Assembly: GCA_030950365.1 (NCBI GenBank)
Contig: JAUZRQ010000043.1
Coordinates: 1 to 64,000 of the forward strand
Direction: 5' to 3'
Length of the DNA: 64,000 nt
Source: Candidatus Zhuqueibacterota bacterium
GTDB lineage: Bacteria; Zhuqueibacterota; Zhuqueibacteria; Zhuqueibacterales; Geothermadaptataceae
In this document: positions 26,308-34,372 of the stretch, one piece after another
Layout of the letters: every line of letters begins with the position of its first letter
How positions within the stretch are numbered: the stretch's first letter is position 1
Notes under the pieces: model-generated
Database searches by the model: none
What the model was told of the DNA's origin: nothing
The model's input: only the letters and a program-made list of their open reading frames with translations
Translations under genes and position numbers: made by a program

Positions 26308-27527
26308 ATTCGTCCCTCCGCCATGGCACCAGCCACCGTTTGCATGTCCTTGTCGCCGCGCCCGGAAAGGCAAATGACGATGGAATGATCTTTCGGCAAT
26401 TGCGGCGCCAGCTTCATGGCCTCGGCCACAGCGTGCGCGCTTTCCAGCGCGGGAATGATGCCTTCGGTGCGTGACAGAAACGCGGTCGCCTCCAGCGCTT
26501 CCTGATCGGTCACCGAGGTGTAGCGCACCCGGCCACGATCATGCAAAAACGCGTGCTCCGGCCCCACGCCCGGGTAGTCCAGCCCGGCGGAAATCGAATG
26601 CACCGGACTGATCTGGCCGTCGTCGTCCTGCAGCAGGTAGGTCATCATGCCGTGCAAAATACCCGGCGCGCCATACGACAGCGTGGCGGCGTGCTGCCCC
26701 GGACCGCTGCCAAAGCCGCCCGCTTCCACACCGACAAGCTGCACCGCCTCATCCTGCAAAAATGGATAAAACATGCCCATAGCGTTGGAGCCGCCACCGA
26801 CGCAGGCGATGACCGTGTCCGGCAGCCGGCCTTCCAGCGCCAGATGCTGCTCACGGGTTTCGCGGCCAATCACCGATTGAAAATCGCGCACCATCTGCGG
26901 ATAGGGATGCGGCCCCACCACCGAACCGATACAGTAAAACGTGTCCTGCACATGGGTCACCCAATCGCGGATGGCCTCGTTGATGGCGTCTTTGAGGGTG
27001 CGGCTACCGGTCTCCACCGGCACCACACGCGCGCCGAGGAGCTGCATGCGGAACACGTTCAACTTCTGCCGCTCGATGTCCTCAGAGCCCATGTACACGA
27101 TGCACTCCAGTCCGAACTTTGCCGCTACCGTGGCCGTGGCCACGCCGTGCTGCCCGGCGCCAGTTTCGGCAATAATACGCCGCTTGCCCATGCGCCTCGC
27201 CAGCAAAAGCTGGCCGATCACATTGTTGATTTTGTGCGCGCCAGTGTGGTTCAAATCTTCGCGCTTTAGATAAATGCGCGCGCCTTCCAACGCCTTGCTC
27301 AGCCGGTCGGCGCGGGTGAGCGGATTCGGCCGGCCGGCGTATTCGCGCAAATAATGTTTAAATTCGCTTTGAAACTCCGGATCCTGCCGGGCCTCGGCGT
27401 AGGCCCGCTCCAGTTCTTCGAGCGCCGGCATCAGAATTTCCGGCACCAGTTTGCCGCCATACGCGCCGAACCGGCCGCGCGCATCAGGCAATTGGGAAAA
27501 CCGGACGGTCTGTTCGCTGCCAATCAC
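26304..27527 (-). CDS. trpB: Tryptophan synthase beta subunit
   Basis: 407 residues. A PLP enzyme joining indole and serine to tryptophan. [20 protein letters not shown] opens the TrpB1 class. [28 protein letters not shown] carries the PLP lysine, [17 protein letters not shown] the substrate loop, [15 protein letters not shown] the phosphate loop and [10 protein letters not shown] the C-terminal serine of the PLP ring site. It overlaps trpF by 44 bases with an apparent GTG start, and trpA by 4 bases. Confidence 0.96.
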   Translation of the reverse strand: MIGSEQTVRFSQLPDARGRFGAYGGKLVPEILMPALEELERAYAEARQDPEFQSEFKHYLREYAGRPNPLTRADRLSKALEGARIYLKREDLNHTGAHKINNVIGQLLLARRMGKRRIIAETGAGQHGVATATVAAKFGLECIVYMGSEDIERQKLNVFRMQLLGARVVPVETGSRTLKDAINEAIRDWVTHVQDTFYCIGSVVGPHPYPQMVRDFQSVIGRETREQHLALEGRLPDTVIACVGGGSNAMGMFYPFLQDEAVQLVGVEAGGFGSGPGQHAATLSYGAPGILHGMMTYLLQDDDGQISPVHSISAGLDYPGVGPEHAFLHDRGRVRYTSVTDQEALEATAFLSRTEGIIPALESAHAVAEAMKLAPQLPKDHSIVICLSGRGDKDMQTVAGAMAEGRI

Positions 27528-28149
27528 GTCGTACCTTTCTCAGTTGTTGAAACAGTTCGTGCAATTTGTTTGCATCTTTAACGCCCGGCGCCGATTCCAC
27601 GCCACTGTTCACATCCACGGCGTAGGGCCGGACGTCGTTAATAGCCTGCAAGATATTATCGGGGCCAAGGCCACCCGCCAGAATCAGCCGCAGGTCCTCC
27701 GGCAATTGTTTTGCATGCTGCCAGGCGAACGGCTGCCCCGTGCCGCCGTAAGCATCGCGGCGGTAGGTATCCAGCAGCATGGCATCGATGTGCCGGCGGT
27801 ACGGCTGCCATTGCTCGGGCAATATGTCGTTCCGCACTCGCACTACGCCGATGCGTTTGAAGTCGGACAACGCGCCGGCCGCTTCCGGGAGATATGGGCC
27901 ATGAAACTGAATGGCGTGCAGCGGCACCTCCCTGGCGATGCGCCGAATCGCCTCGGGCGGCGTATCCACAAACACGCCCACCCGGCACACCCCGGGCGGC
28001 AACTGGGCGCTGATTTCGGCCGCATGACCGGGCTCCACAAATCGCGGACTTTTGCGGTAAAAGATGAATCCCACTGCATCCGCGCCAAGGTCGACGGCGC
28101 GCCGGGCGTCCTCAAGCCGCGTGATGCCGCATATCTTCACTCGAACCAC
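27484..28149 (-). CDS. trpF: Phosphoribosylanthranilate isomerase
   Basis: 221 residues. An Amadori-type isomerization between TrpD and TrpC steps. [35 protein letters not shown] gives the catalytic Cys, [12 protein letters not shown] and [10 protein letters not shown] follow. [42 protein letters not shown] gives the Asp and phosphate site. The start looks like GTG with GGAG before it. It overlaps trpC by 38 bases and trpB by 44, so translation is tightly coupled. Confidence 0.95.
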   Translation of the reverse strand: MVRVKICGITRLEDARRAVDLGADAVGFIFYRKSPRFVEPGHAAEISAQLPPGVCRVGVFVDTPPEAIRRIAREVPLHAIQFHGPYLPEAAGALSDFKRIGVVRVRNDILPEQWQPYRRHIDAMLLDTYRRDAYGGTGQPFAWQHAKQLPEDLRLILAGGLGPDNILQAINDVRPYAVDVNSGVESAPGVKDANKLHELFQQLRKVRRDWQRTDRPVFPIA

Positions 28150-28936
28150 GATTAAACTCCTCGAGCAGTTGTTTCAGAGCCTCGCCCGGATGCTCCGCGC
28201 GCATGAAATGCGTGCCAATCAGCACGGCGTGCACCCCGGCATCGCGCATGCGGCGCAGGTCTCCGGCCGAATGGATGCCGCTTTCGGCCACCAGCAGCGT
28301 GTCCCTGCCGGCCAGCGGCGCCAGTTTTTCGGTCACAGCCAGATCAACCCGGAACGTGCGCAAATCCCGGTTGTTGATGCCGATGATGCGCGCGCCGGCG
28401 GCCTGCGCCTGTTCCAGCTCGGCTTCGTTATGCGCTTCCACCAGCGCCTGCATGCCGAGGTCGTGTACCAGTTGCAAAAACGCTGTGAGCTCATCGCGGC
28501 TCAGGATGGCGGCGATGAGCAGCACTGCGTCCGCGCCGAACGCCCGCGCCTCGAGAATTTGATACGGATCGACAATAAAATCCTTGCGCAGAATGGGCAC
28601 CGACACCTGACTGCGAATCTGCCGGATGTGCTGAATCGATCCCTGAAAAAAGCGTTCATCGGTGAGCACGGAGAGCGCGCTGGCGCCGGCCTGCATGTAA
28701 TCACGGGCGATATCCAGCGGCGAAAACGCCTCACGGATGACGCCCTCGGAGGGCGAGGCTTTTTTCATCTCCGCAATGATCGCCAGACCGCTTTTTTGCA
28801 GGGCACGGTCCAGCGGCAGCGGCGGTTCGACCCCGCGAATCATGTGCTCGAGATCCGTGGGCTTCAGGAATTGCCGGTGCTGCTGCAGCACGTTTTGTTT
28901 GTGGGCGATGATTTTTTCGAGAAACCGATTGTGCAT
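28112..28936 (-). CDS. trpC: Indole-3-glycerol phosphate synthase
   Basis: 274 residues. It closes the indole ring with loss of CO2. IIAEMKKASPSEGVIREAFSPLDIARDYMQAGASALSVLTDERFFQGS, PILRKDFIVDPYQILEARAFGADAVLLIAAIL, ALVEAHNEAELEQA, IIGINNRDLRTFRVDL and VAESGIHSAGDLRRMRDAGVHAVLIGTHFM are the family blocks, with catalytic Lys and Glu all present. It begins the trpC-F-B-A unit; 620 bases of repeats lie between it and trpGD upstream. Confidence 0.96.
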   Translation of the reverse strand: MHNRFLEKIIAHKQNVLQQHRQFLKPTDLEHMIRGVEPPLPLDRALQKSGLAIIAEMKKASPSEGVIREAFSPLDIARDYMQAGASALSVLTDERFFQGSIQHIRQIRSQVSVPILRKDFIVDPYQILEARAFGADAVLLIAAILSRDELTAFLQLVHDLGMQALVEAHNEAELEQAQAAGARIIGINNRDLRTFRVDLAVTEKLAPLAGRDTLLVAESGIHSAGDLRRMRDAGVHAVLIGTHFMRAEHPGEALKQLLEEFNRGSSEDMRHHAA

Positions 28937-29557
28937 AACGGCTGCCTGGTTTGTTGTAAAAATTGGTGTAAGGCTTTGGGCAAATTACCTCAAAGGCGTT
29001 AAAAATGAATTCACCACAAAGACACAAAGAGCACAAAGAAAGACGGCCTTTTCATTTACCATCATCAGTGTCAATCAGTGTAATCAGTGGTTCCATTCAA
29101 ATTGCTCCACGCCACTCATCCAATCCAGCACCGTCTCCAACGCGAGCTATGGATTATAAAAAAATCGTTTTCATCACGAAGAGCGCGAAGGACACGAAGA
29201 AAAAGCCGTTTGAATTCCTAATTCTTCGTGAACTTCGTGGCCTTCGTGGTTCATAAAACTTTCTACTAAATCGACAATTCACCACAAAGACACAAAGAGC
29301 ACCAAGAGCAAAAACAATCCGTGCTCATCCACGTTAATCCGTGGCTCATCATTTTCAACCTCTCTCCCACCTCGATCAAGTCTTCAGAAAATGCGGAAAA
29401 AGCGTTCACCACGAAGAACATGAAGGTCACGAAGAAAAAGCGTTTGCATTCTTCTTTTGTGTCTTTGTGGTTATAATCTATCTCAACCCAGGGCTTACAT
29501 TCTCTCTGTGAACTCTGCGCCTCAGCGAGAGACTCTGATTTCTGAGACCTCTCGCCG
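28937..29557. repeat. trpGD-trpC spacer dense in iterated repeats
   Basis: No gene. Blocks of the type TTCACCACAAAGACACAAAGAG recur at about 29007-29046 and 29278-29312. At 29176-29256 CACGAAGAGCGCGAAGGACA faces TTCGTGAACTTCGTGGCC and can fold back on it. Further CACGAAGAAC and GTGTCTTTGTGG copies lie at 29408-29475, GTGTCAATCAGTGTAATCAGTG at 29070, and a left half of the double-hairpin element at 29123-29146. It ends in CTCTGCGCCTCAGCGAGAG. Its base pattern shows short quasi-periodic iteration. Confidence 0.7.
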
Positions 29558-31204
29558 TTAGGCCGCCAGCCGCTGCGTGAACTGTCGCAGTGCGTTCAAC
29601 TTTTGCAACGCCGCGCCGGAATCGATGCTCTCAGCGGCCATGACTGCCGCCTCACGCAGGTCCTCTGCCAGTCCCGCCACATAAATCCCAGCCGCCGCGT
29701 TGGCAATTACGATGTCCCTGGCTGGGCCTTTTTCACCGGAGAGAATGCGCTCGGCAATAACCGCATTGGCCTCGGCATCGCCGCCAGCCAGCCCATCCGC
29801 CGACGCCGGGAGTCCGAAATCTGCGGCAGTGAGCGTGTACTCGCGAATCTCGCCATGCACCAGCTCGGCCACGTGCGTCTGGCCGGCCAGCGAAATCTCA
29901 TCCATCCCCTCTTCGCTGTGCACCAGCAACACGTGCTCCGCCTCCAATTGCTGTAATACTTCCGCCAGCAGCCGCAGCAGTTTGCGGTCGTACACGCCAA
30001 TGAGCTGCCGCCGCACACCGGCCGGATTGGTGATGGGCCCGAGGATATTGAACACCGTACGCACGCCCAGCTCGCGGCGCGGACCAATGGCATGCTTCAT
30101 GGCGCCGTGCAATTTCGGCGCAAACAGAAAGGCCAGTCCCACCTCCTCCAGGCACCGCGACATTGCCTCGGGCTCGAGATCGATCTGCACGCCCAGCGCC
30201 TTCAGCACATCCGCGCTGCCGCTTTTACTGGATACGCTGCGGTTGCCGTGCTTGGCCACCGGCACGCCCGCGCCTGCGGCCACAAACGTGGCCACGGTAG
30301 AAATGTTAAACGTATGCTTGCCATCGCCGCCGGTGCCGCAAAGATCGATGGTATTCGGCTGCGGCATGCGCACGCGCGCGGCTTTCTCGCGCATCGACGC
30401 CGCAAAGCCCGCGATTTCGGCCGGTGTCTCGCCTTTCATGCTCAGGGCTACCAGAAAACCTCCGATTTGCGCCGGTGTGGCCTGCCCGTTCATGATGCAG
30501 TTCATCGCCTCGTAGGCCTCCCGCCGGTCCAGGTTCTGCCCGGCCAGCACTTTGCCGATCATTGGCTGCAACATGACACTCTCCCTCTTGTTTGCAAATG
30601 ACGGTTGATTCTGCGTTCGCGTAGCGGGCGTTTTCACATAATAATCCAGAAAATTGCGCAACAGGGTTCTGCCGGCTTCCGTGAGCACCGACTCCGGATG
30701 AAACTGCACGCCCACCACGGGCAACGATTGGTGCTCGAGGCCCATGATCAGCCCGGAATCCGTGCGCGAAGTCACGCGCAGGTGCTCGGGCAGGCTTGCT
30801 TCCTCCACGATCAGTGAGTGGTAACGCGTGGCCGGAAACGGATTGGGCAATCCGGCATACACGCCGTGCCCGTCGTGATGGATGGCGCTGATCTTGCCGT
30901 GCATGAGCTCCGGCGCCCGCACCACGCGCCCGCCGAACGCTTCGGCAATGGCCTGGTGGCCGAGACACACGCCCAGAATCGGGATGCGACCGGCAAATTC
31001 GGTGATCGCCGCAAGGGTGATGCCGGCGTTGCGCGGCACGCCCGGTCCGGGCGAAATAACGATGGCATCTGGCGCCATCTCGGCAATTGTTTGCAAAGAA
31101 ATGGCATTGTTGCGGTTCACAACCACCTCGACGCCCAGCTCGCCAAAATACTGGGCCAGGTTGTAGGTGAAACTATCGAAATTGTCGATGATGAGAATCT
31201 TCAT
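29558..31204 (-). CDS. trpGD: Anthranilate synthase glutaminase fused to anthranilate phosphoribosyltransferase (TrpG-TrpD)
   Basis: 548 residues with two enzymes. Residues 1-190 are the class I glutamine amidotransferase subunit of anthranilate synthase: NFDSFTYNLAQYF, ISPGPGVP, the nucleophile Cys80 in GVCLGHQ, and His169 with Glu171 in VQFHPES. Residues from about 213 are the phosphoribosyltransferase: MIGKVLAGQNLDRREAYEAMN, LCGTGGDGKHTFNIST (PRPP loop), KHGNRSVSSKSGSADVL and LGPITNPA. The same fusion occurs in enteric bacteria. The linker (191-210) is polar. An ATG at codon 211 (30574) has GAGGGAGAG upstream and could give a free TrpD, a likely relic of two adjoining genes. The gene starts 11 bases after trpE. 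Confidence 0.95.
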   Translation of the reverse strand: MKILIIDNFDSFTYNLAQYFGELGVEVVVNRNNAISLQTIAEMAPDAIVISPGPGVPRNAGITLAAITEFAGRIPILGVCLGHQAIAEAFGGRVVRAPELMHGKISAIHHDGHGVYAGLPNPFPATRYHSLIVEEASLPEHLRVTSRTDSGLIMGLEHQSLPVVGVQFHPESVLTEAGRTLLRNFLDYYVKTPATRTQNQPSFANKRESVMLQPMIGKVLAGQNLDRREAYEAMNCIMNGQATPAQIGGFLVALSMKGETPAEIAGFAASMREKAARVRMPQPNTIDLCGTGGDGKHTFNISTVATFVAAGAGVPVAKHGNRSVSSKSGSADVLKALGVQIDLEPEAMSRCLEEVGLAFLFAPKLHGAMKHAIGPRRELGVRTVFNILGPITNPAGVRRQLIGVYDRKLLRLLAEVLQQLEAEHVLLVHSEEGMDEISLAGQTHVAELVHGEIREYTLTAADFGLPASADGLAGGDAEANAVIAERILSGEKGPARDIVIANAAAGIYVAGLAEDLREAAVMAAESIDSGAALQKLNALRQFTQRLAA

Positions 31205-31215
31205 GGCACTCCCAC

Positions 31216-32703
31216 TTAAATGCCTTCAAATCCGCTTTCCGCCAGCGCAATGGCATGACGGATGGCGTTGCTTTTGTGAATGGTCTCTGCATATTCGCGC
31301 TCCGGGATGGAATCGGCCACGATGCCGGCCCCGGCCTGAAACCGCGCTGTACCGTTGTGAATTTCCAGCGTGCGAATGGCAATGCACGTATCCAGATTGC
31401 CGGAGAAATCCAGGTAGCCGAGGGCGCCGGCATACAGACCACGCGCTTCCGGCTCCAGCTCTTCGATGATTTCCATGGCGCGCACCTTCGGGGCGCCGGT
31501 CACCGTGCCGGCCGGGAAACAAGCCCGAAACGCATCGATGGCATCCAGACCATGGCGCAGCCGCCCGCGCACCTCGGAGACGATGTGCATCACGTGGCTG
31601 TATTTTTCGATGATCATGTTTTCCGATACGCGCACCTCACCGAAGCGCGCCACGCGTCCGATGTCGTTTCGGCCGAGGTCCACCAGCATCACGTGTTCGG
31701 CGCGCTCTTTTTCGTCCGCCAGCAGCTCGGCAGCCAGCCGGTCATCTTCTTCGGCATTGCGGCCGCGAGGCCGGGTGCCGGCAATGGGCCGCACCACGAC
31801 CTCGCCCTGCTCCACGCGCACCATCAACTCCGGACTGGAGCCGATGATGCTACGCTGGTTCTGCCGCAAAAAGTACATGTAAGGAGAAGGATTGATTAAC
31901 CGCAAAGCTCGGTAAACATCGAAAGGATCGGCCGCAACCGGCCTGGTAAATTTCTGCGAAAGAACGACCTGAAAGATATCGCCGGCCCGGATATAGTCTT
32001 TGGCCTGGCGCACGGCTTCGCAAAAATCGTCGCGCTGGAAATTGGCTACCACGTTGGCATGCACACTCTCGATTTCAGTCCGCGGCTCGGCTTCAAAAGG
32101 TGTTTTTAGCGCGGTGCGGGTCTCCTCGAGACGTTCCAGCGCCTGGGTGTAGCTCGTTTTCAAATCCGCGCCATCCTCGAGAAACACATTGGTGATGATG
32201 ATGATGCGATGCCGCAGATGATCAAACGCCAGGATGGTATCGTAAAAGCCGAATTCGGCCATGGGCGTATCTCCGGGCAGGGCGTGGCGGCCGGGCAGGG
32301 CTTCCAGCAACCGGACGGTGTCGTAGCCGAAATAGCCGACCATTCCGCCGGAAAACCGCGGCAATTCCGGATTGGGCACGAATTGGTATCGCCGCAGCCG
32401 GTTTTGCAAATAGGCAAAAATATCGGTTTCATGCGCATGCGTGGGACCGTCGGCCTGCTGCACTCGCACGCGCTGGCCGTCAAAGCGGATGACTTCCCGG
32501 GCATTGCGGCCGAGGAACGAAAATCGGGCCAGGGTCTCGCCGCCCTCCACCGATTCCAGCAAGAAGCCGTCACCCTGATGGCCGCACAGCCGCAGGAAGG
32601 CCGCCGCCGGGGTCAGCATATCGGCCAACAGCGAAGTGGCCACGGGAATTACATTGCCGTGCATGGCGAGTCGTTGAAATTCTGCAAAGGATGGTGGTTG
32701 CAT
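31216..32703 (-). CDS. trpE: Anthranilate synthase component I
   Basis: 495 residues. It makes anthranilate from chorismate with ammonia delivered by TrpG. The N-terminal feedback site has the LLES motif (residues 48-51, GDGFLLESVEGGETLARFSFLG by type), the tryptophan-binding element of the family. The chorismate domain has PIAGTRPRGRNAEEDDRLAAELLADEKERAEHVMLVDLGRNDIGRV, FPAGTVTGAPKVRAMEIIEELEPEARG and AGAGIVADSIPEREYAET. I chose the ATG at 32703, with AGGA 5 bases upstream and the family N-terminus at once. A longer frame upstream would run through the leader and attenuator. First structural gene after the attenuator. Confidence 0.97.
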   Translation of the reverse strand: MQPPSFAEFQRLAMHGNVIPVATSLLADMLTPAAAFLRLCGHQGDGFLLESVEGGETLARFSFLGRNAREVIRFDGQRVRVQQADGPTHAHETDIFAYLQNRLRRYQFVPNPELPRFSGGMVGYFGYDTVRLLEALPGRHALPGDTPMAEFGFYDTILAFDHLRHRIIIITNVFLEDGADLKTSYTQALERLEETRTALKTPFEAEPRTEIESVHANVVANFQRDDFCEAVRQAKDYIRAGDIFQVVLSQKFTRPVAADPFDVYRALRLINPSPYMYFLRQNQRSIIGSSPELMVRVEQGEVVVRPIAGTRPRGRNAEEDDRLAAELLADEKERAEHVMLVDLGRNDIGRVARFGEVRVSENMIIEKYSHVMHIVSEVRGRLRHGLDAIDAFRACFPAGTVTGAPKVRAMEIIEELEPEARGLYAGALGYLDFSGNLDTCIAIRTLEIHNGTARFQAGAGIVADSIPEREYAETIHKSNAIRHAIALAESGFEGI

Positions 32704-32723
32704 GGCTATCCTCAATGTATTGC

Positions 32724-32761
32724 AAAAAAAAATCCCACCTCGCTTCATTGAGGTGGGATTT
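32724..32761 (-). terminator. Attenuator terminator of the trp genes
   Basis: On the minus strand AAATCCCACCTC and GAGGTGGGATTT pair over 12 bases around an 8-base loop, running straight into nine T. It lies about 20 bases before trpE and 37 after the leader-peptide stop. Its 5' arm is also part of a second possible pairing (the antiterminator). Confidence 0.9.
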
Positions 32762-32894
32762 CTATGTCTAAATGCTAAATTACGAAATTGACGAAACTTT
32801 AAGTTAATCCAGACATAGCCTTCCCACCTCTGGCGTAATAATAATACCAGTACCAAAACCAAAAACCGAAGTTCACGAAATAGGTGGAAAGGCT
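32750..32894 (-). promoter_or_regulatory. trp attenuator: competing RNA segments 1, 2 and 3
   Basis: Segment 1 (32882-32894, AGCCTTTCCACCT) pairs with segment 2 (32817-32829, AGGTGGGAAGGCT) over 13 bases with one G-U. Segment 2, extended to 32811-32830, also pairs with segment 3 (32750-32769) over 17 of 20 positions, and segment 3 contains the 5' arm of the terminator. The aromatic codons of the leader peptide lie between segments 1 and 2. A ribosome stalled on them would cover segment 1 and free segment 2 for segment 3, preventing the terminator. Confidence 0.85.
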
Positions 32895-32903
32895 GATTTT
32901 CAT
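32799..32903 (-). CDS. trpL: trp leader peptide rich in Trp, Phe and Tyr (34 residues)
   Basis: ATG at 32903, TAA at 32799-32801. The peptide begins MKISLSTYFVN and continues with the run FGFWFWYWYYYY (residues 12-23), then ARGGKAMSGLT. It holds three Trp, four Phe and six Tyr codons within residues 8-23. Its role would be to be translated in cis and report charging of the aromatic tRNAs, as for TrpL of enteric bacteria, not to act as a protein. A frame upstream of the ATG is open to 33002, but it begins before the predicted transcription start, so I use the 34-codon reading. No strong ribosome binding site precedes it. Confidence 0.88.
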   Translation of the reverse strand: MKISLSTYFVNFGFWFWYWYYYYARGGKAMSGLT

Positions 32904-32948
32904 GGTTTGTTTGCTGACGGTTGAATATTTGTACAAAAAATTTTGCGC

Positions 32949-32977
32949 AATATAAACAAAACGTCGTGTCTTGTCAA
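32949..32977 (-). promoter_or_regulatory. Sigma70-type promoter of the trp leader
   Basis: On the minus strand TTGACA (32972-32977) and TATATT (32949-32954) are separated by 17 bases. Start of transcription would fall near 32942, about 40 bases before the leader ATG, giving a leader RNA of about 220 bases to the terminator. Confidence 0.75.
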
Positions 32978-33347
32978 GAAATTTTTTATAAAATTGATTC
33001 AAAAATTAGCGCGGTATTTCGGAATGCTATTAAACCACGAAGCGCACGAAGGTGAAATTTCCATAAAGTTAATTCTTTTTTAAACAAAATGTTGGCTATT
33101 TTTCTTTCTAAGCATTCAACCTATGGTGCTTTTTATCATTCCAGTTTTCATCGGCGACCCAATGAGAGCCGCTGAAATGCCGGATTCTCACACCCGGATG
33201 ATTCCATGGGATTAGTGAAAGTCTGTGAAATCATTGGTAAAATAGTCTTTTCATCATTATTATTCTCACTTTACAAGCATCGTTAGCTGAAAGGATAACG
33301 CGTGTAGATAAAACTACTCATTCTGCCATGCACCTCAAAGGAATAAT
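32978..33347. other. Spacer between the trp promoter and the outer-membrane gene
   Basis: AT-rich, with one CCACGAAGCGCACGAAGG repeat phrase (33034-33052) and a GTGAAATCATTGG phrase near 33225. No gene seen. AAAGGA at 33338 is the probable ribosome binding site of the next gene. Confidence 0.5.
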
Positions 33348-34313
33348 TTGAATAAGAAATCTGTCTTATTGAATAAACTCCACTCTACCAACTCCAAGCA
33401 GAACGGTGCCATGCACAGAATTGCTCTGCTGATTTGCTTATTATCCTTTCCCAGGCTGGCGAGGGCCGGGGCCTGGACGCAGAAGCAACACGGCTATTAT
33501 CTGAAGATCTCCACCCATTATCTCTTTACCACAAAAGAATTTAACCACGAAGGAACCCGCCTGGATATTTTTCAGGAACGGCTTATCTATAAAAACACTT
33601 CGTTCCGGGATATCAATGTAACGCTATATGGCGAATACGGCCTGTCCGATCGCATGACGCTGATTGGCTCGCTGCCGGTGAAAGCACTCACCTCCCGGCG
33701 CACAGAGCTGATTTTCGGCGGCCAGGTGCAGCGGGATGTGGTGACTACCACCGTCGGACCGGCCGATTTGTATCTGGCCAGCAAGTTTGGCTTGTGGAAA
33801 AGACCGTTGGTGGTTTCGCTGCAAGCCGGCATCAAAGTGCCGCTGGGATACAATGCCAAACCGACCAACGACGGCCCGCCGCTGGGCACCGGCCACGTGG
33901 ATATGGACCTGCAATGGCTTTTCGGTGTCAGCCTGTATCCGCTGCCCGGGTATGTGACAGGCGCCCTGGGTTACCGATACCGCAGCGGCCGGTTGCATGA
34001 TGAATGGTTCTTCTCCATCGAAGCCGGCCTCAGCGCCGGGCGGTTTATGTTCAAGGTCAATCTGGACGGGTTGAAAAACACCGTGACCCCGCCCGATATC
34101 GTCGGCCAGCCGGTGACCACGCCGCTGCCCGGAGGCGGCGGCGCCCTGCCCAACATCATCATCGGCGATCAGGATATTTTCAAGATCAGTCCCTCGGTCA
34201 TTTACCATTTTCGGCCGCGCTGGGCCATACAGGCTGAAGCGTTGCATATCTTTGCCGGGAAGGATACGATCAGTGGCACGATTTATTCGTTGGGCGTGAT
34301 GGTGCTCAGGTAA
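33348..34313 (+). CDS. Secreted outer-membrane beta-barrel-like protein of unknown function
   Basis: 321 residues. A hydrophobic signal MHRIALLICLLSFPRLARAGAW begins at the internal ATG (33411). The earlier TTG at 33348 has AAAGGA about 6 bases before it and would add 21 polar residues, so both starts are possible. After the signal come many alternating hydrophobic-polar strands (YYLKISTHYLFTT, NVTLYGEYGLSDRMTLIGSLPV, LVVSLQAGIKVPLGYNA, GYVTGALGYRYRSG, AIQAEALHIFAG), as in transporter-like outer-membrane barrels, and the chain ends in LGVMVLR. I do not recognise a specific family. It stands alone, convergent with the DUF3179 gene, with a strong hairpin between. Confidence 0.75.
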   Translation: MNKKSVLLNKLHSTNSKQNGAMHRIALLICLLSFPRLARAGAWTQKQHGYYLKISTHYLFTTKEFNHEGTRLDIFQERLIYKNTSFRDINVTLYGEYGLSDRMTLIGSLPVKALTSRRTELIFGGQVQRDVVTTTVGPADLYLASKFGLWKRPLVVSLQAGIKVPLGYNAKPTNDGPPLGTGHVDMDLQWLFGVSLYPLPGYVTGALGYRYRSGRLHDEWFFSIEAGLSAGRFMFKVNLDGLKNTVTPPDIVGQPVTTPLPGGGGALPNIIIGDQDIFKISPSVIYHFRPRWAIQAEALHIFAGKDTISGTIYSLGVMVLR

Positions 34314-34326
34314 GAGAGAGGGATCA

Positions 34327-34363
34327 AACCATCCCGGGCACCTTCGCGGTGTCCGGGATGGTT
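34327..34363. terminator. Strong hairpin between convergent genes
   Basis: AACCATCCCGGGCACC-TTCGC-GGTGTCCGGGATGGTT is a 16-bp stem with one mismatch and a 5-base loop. It lies 13 bases after one stop and 10 before the other. No T-tract on either side, but position and strength suggest a bidirectional terminator. Confidence 0.6.
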
Positions 34364-34372
34364 ACAGGTCGG

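Noticed and set aside
28996-29545. CRISPR array in the trpGD-trpC spacer
   Set aside because: The repeated units are short and degenerate, spacing is irregular and there are no unique spacers of constant length.
32724-32977. T-box riboswitch before trpE
   Set aside because: GGTGGGAT looks slightly like a T-box core, but the AGGGTGGNACCGCG consensus and specifier stems are missing, while all parts of a ribosome-mediated attenuator are present.
32799-33002. 67-residue protein in place of the 34-residue leader peptide
   Set aside because: The longer frame starts upstream of the predicted -35 and -10 boxes. The short reading begins 40 bases after the predicted transcript start and fits the attenuator geometry.
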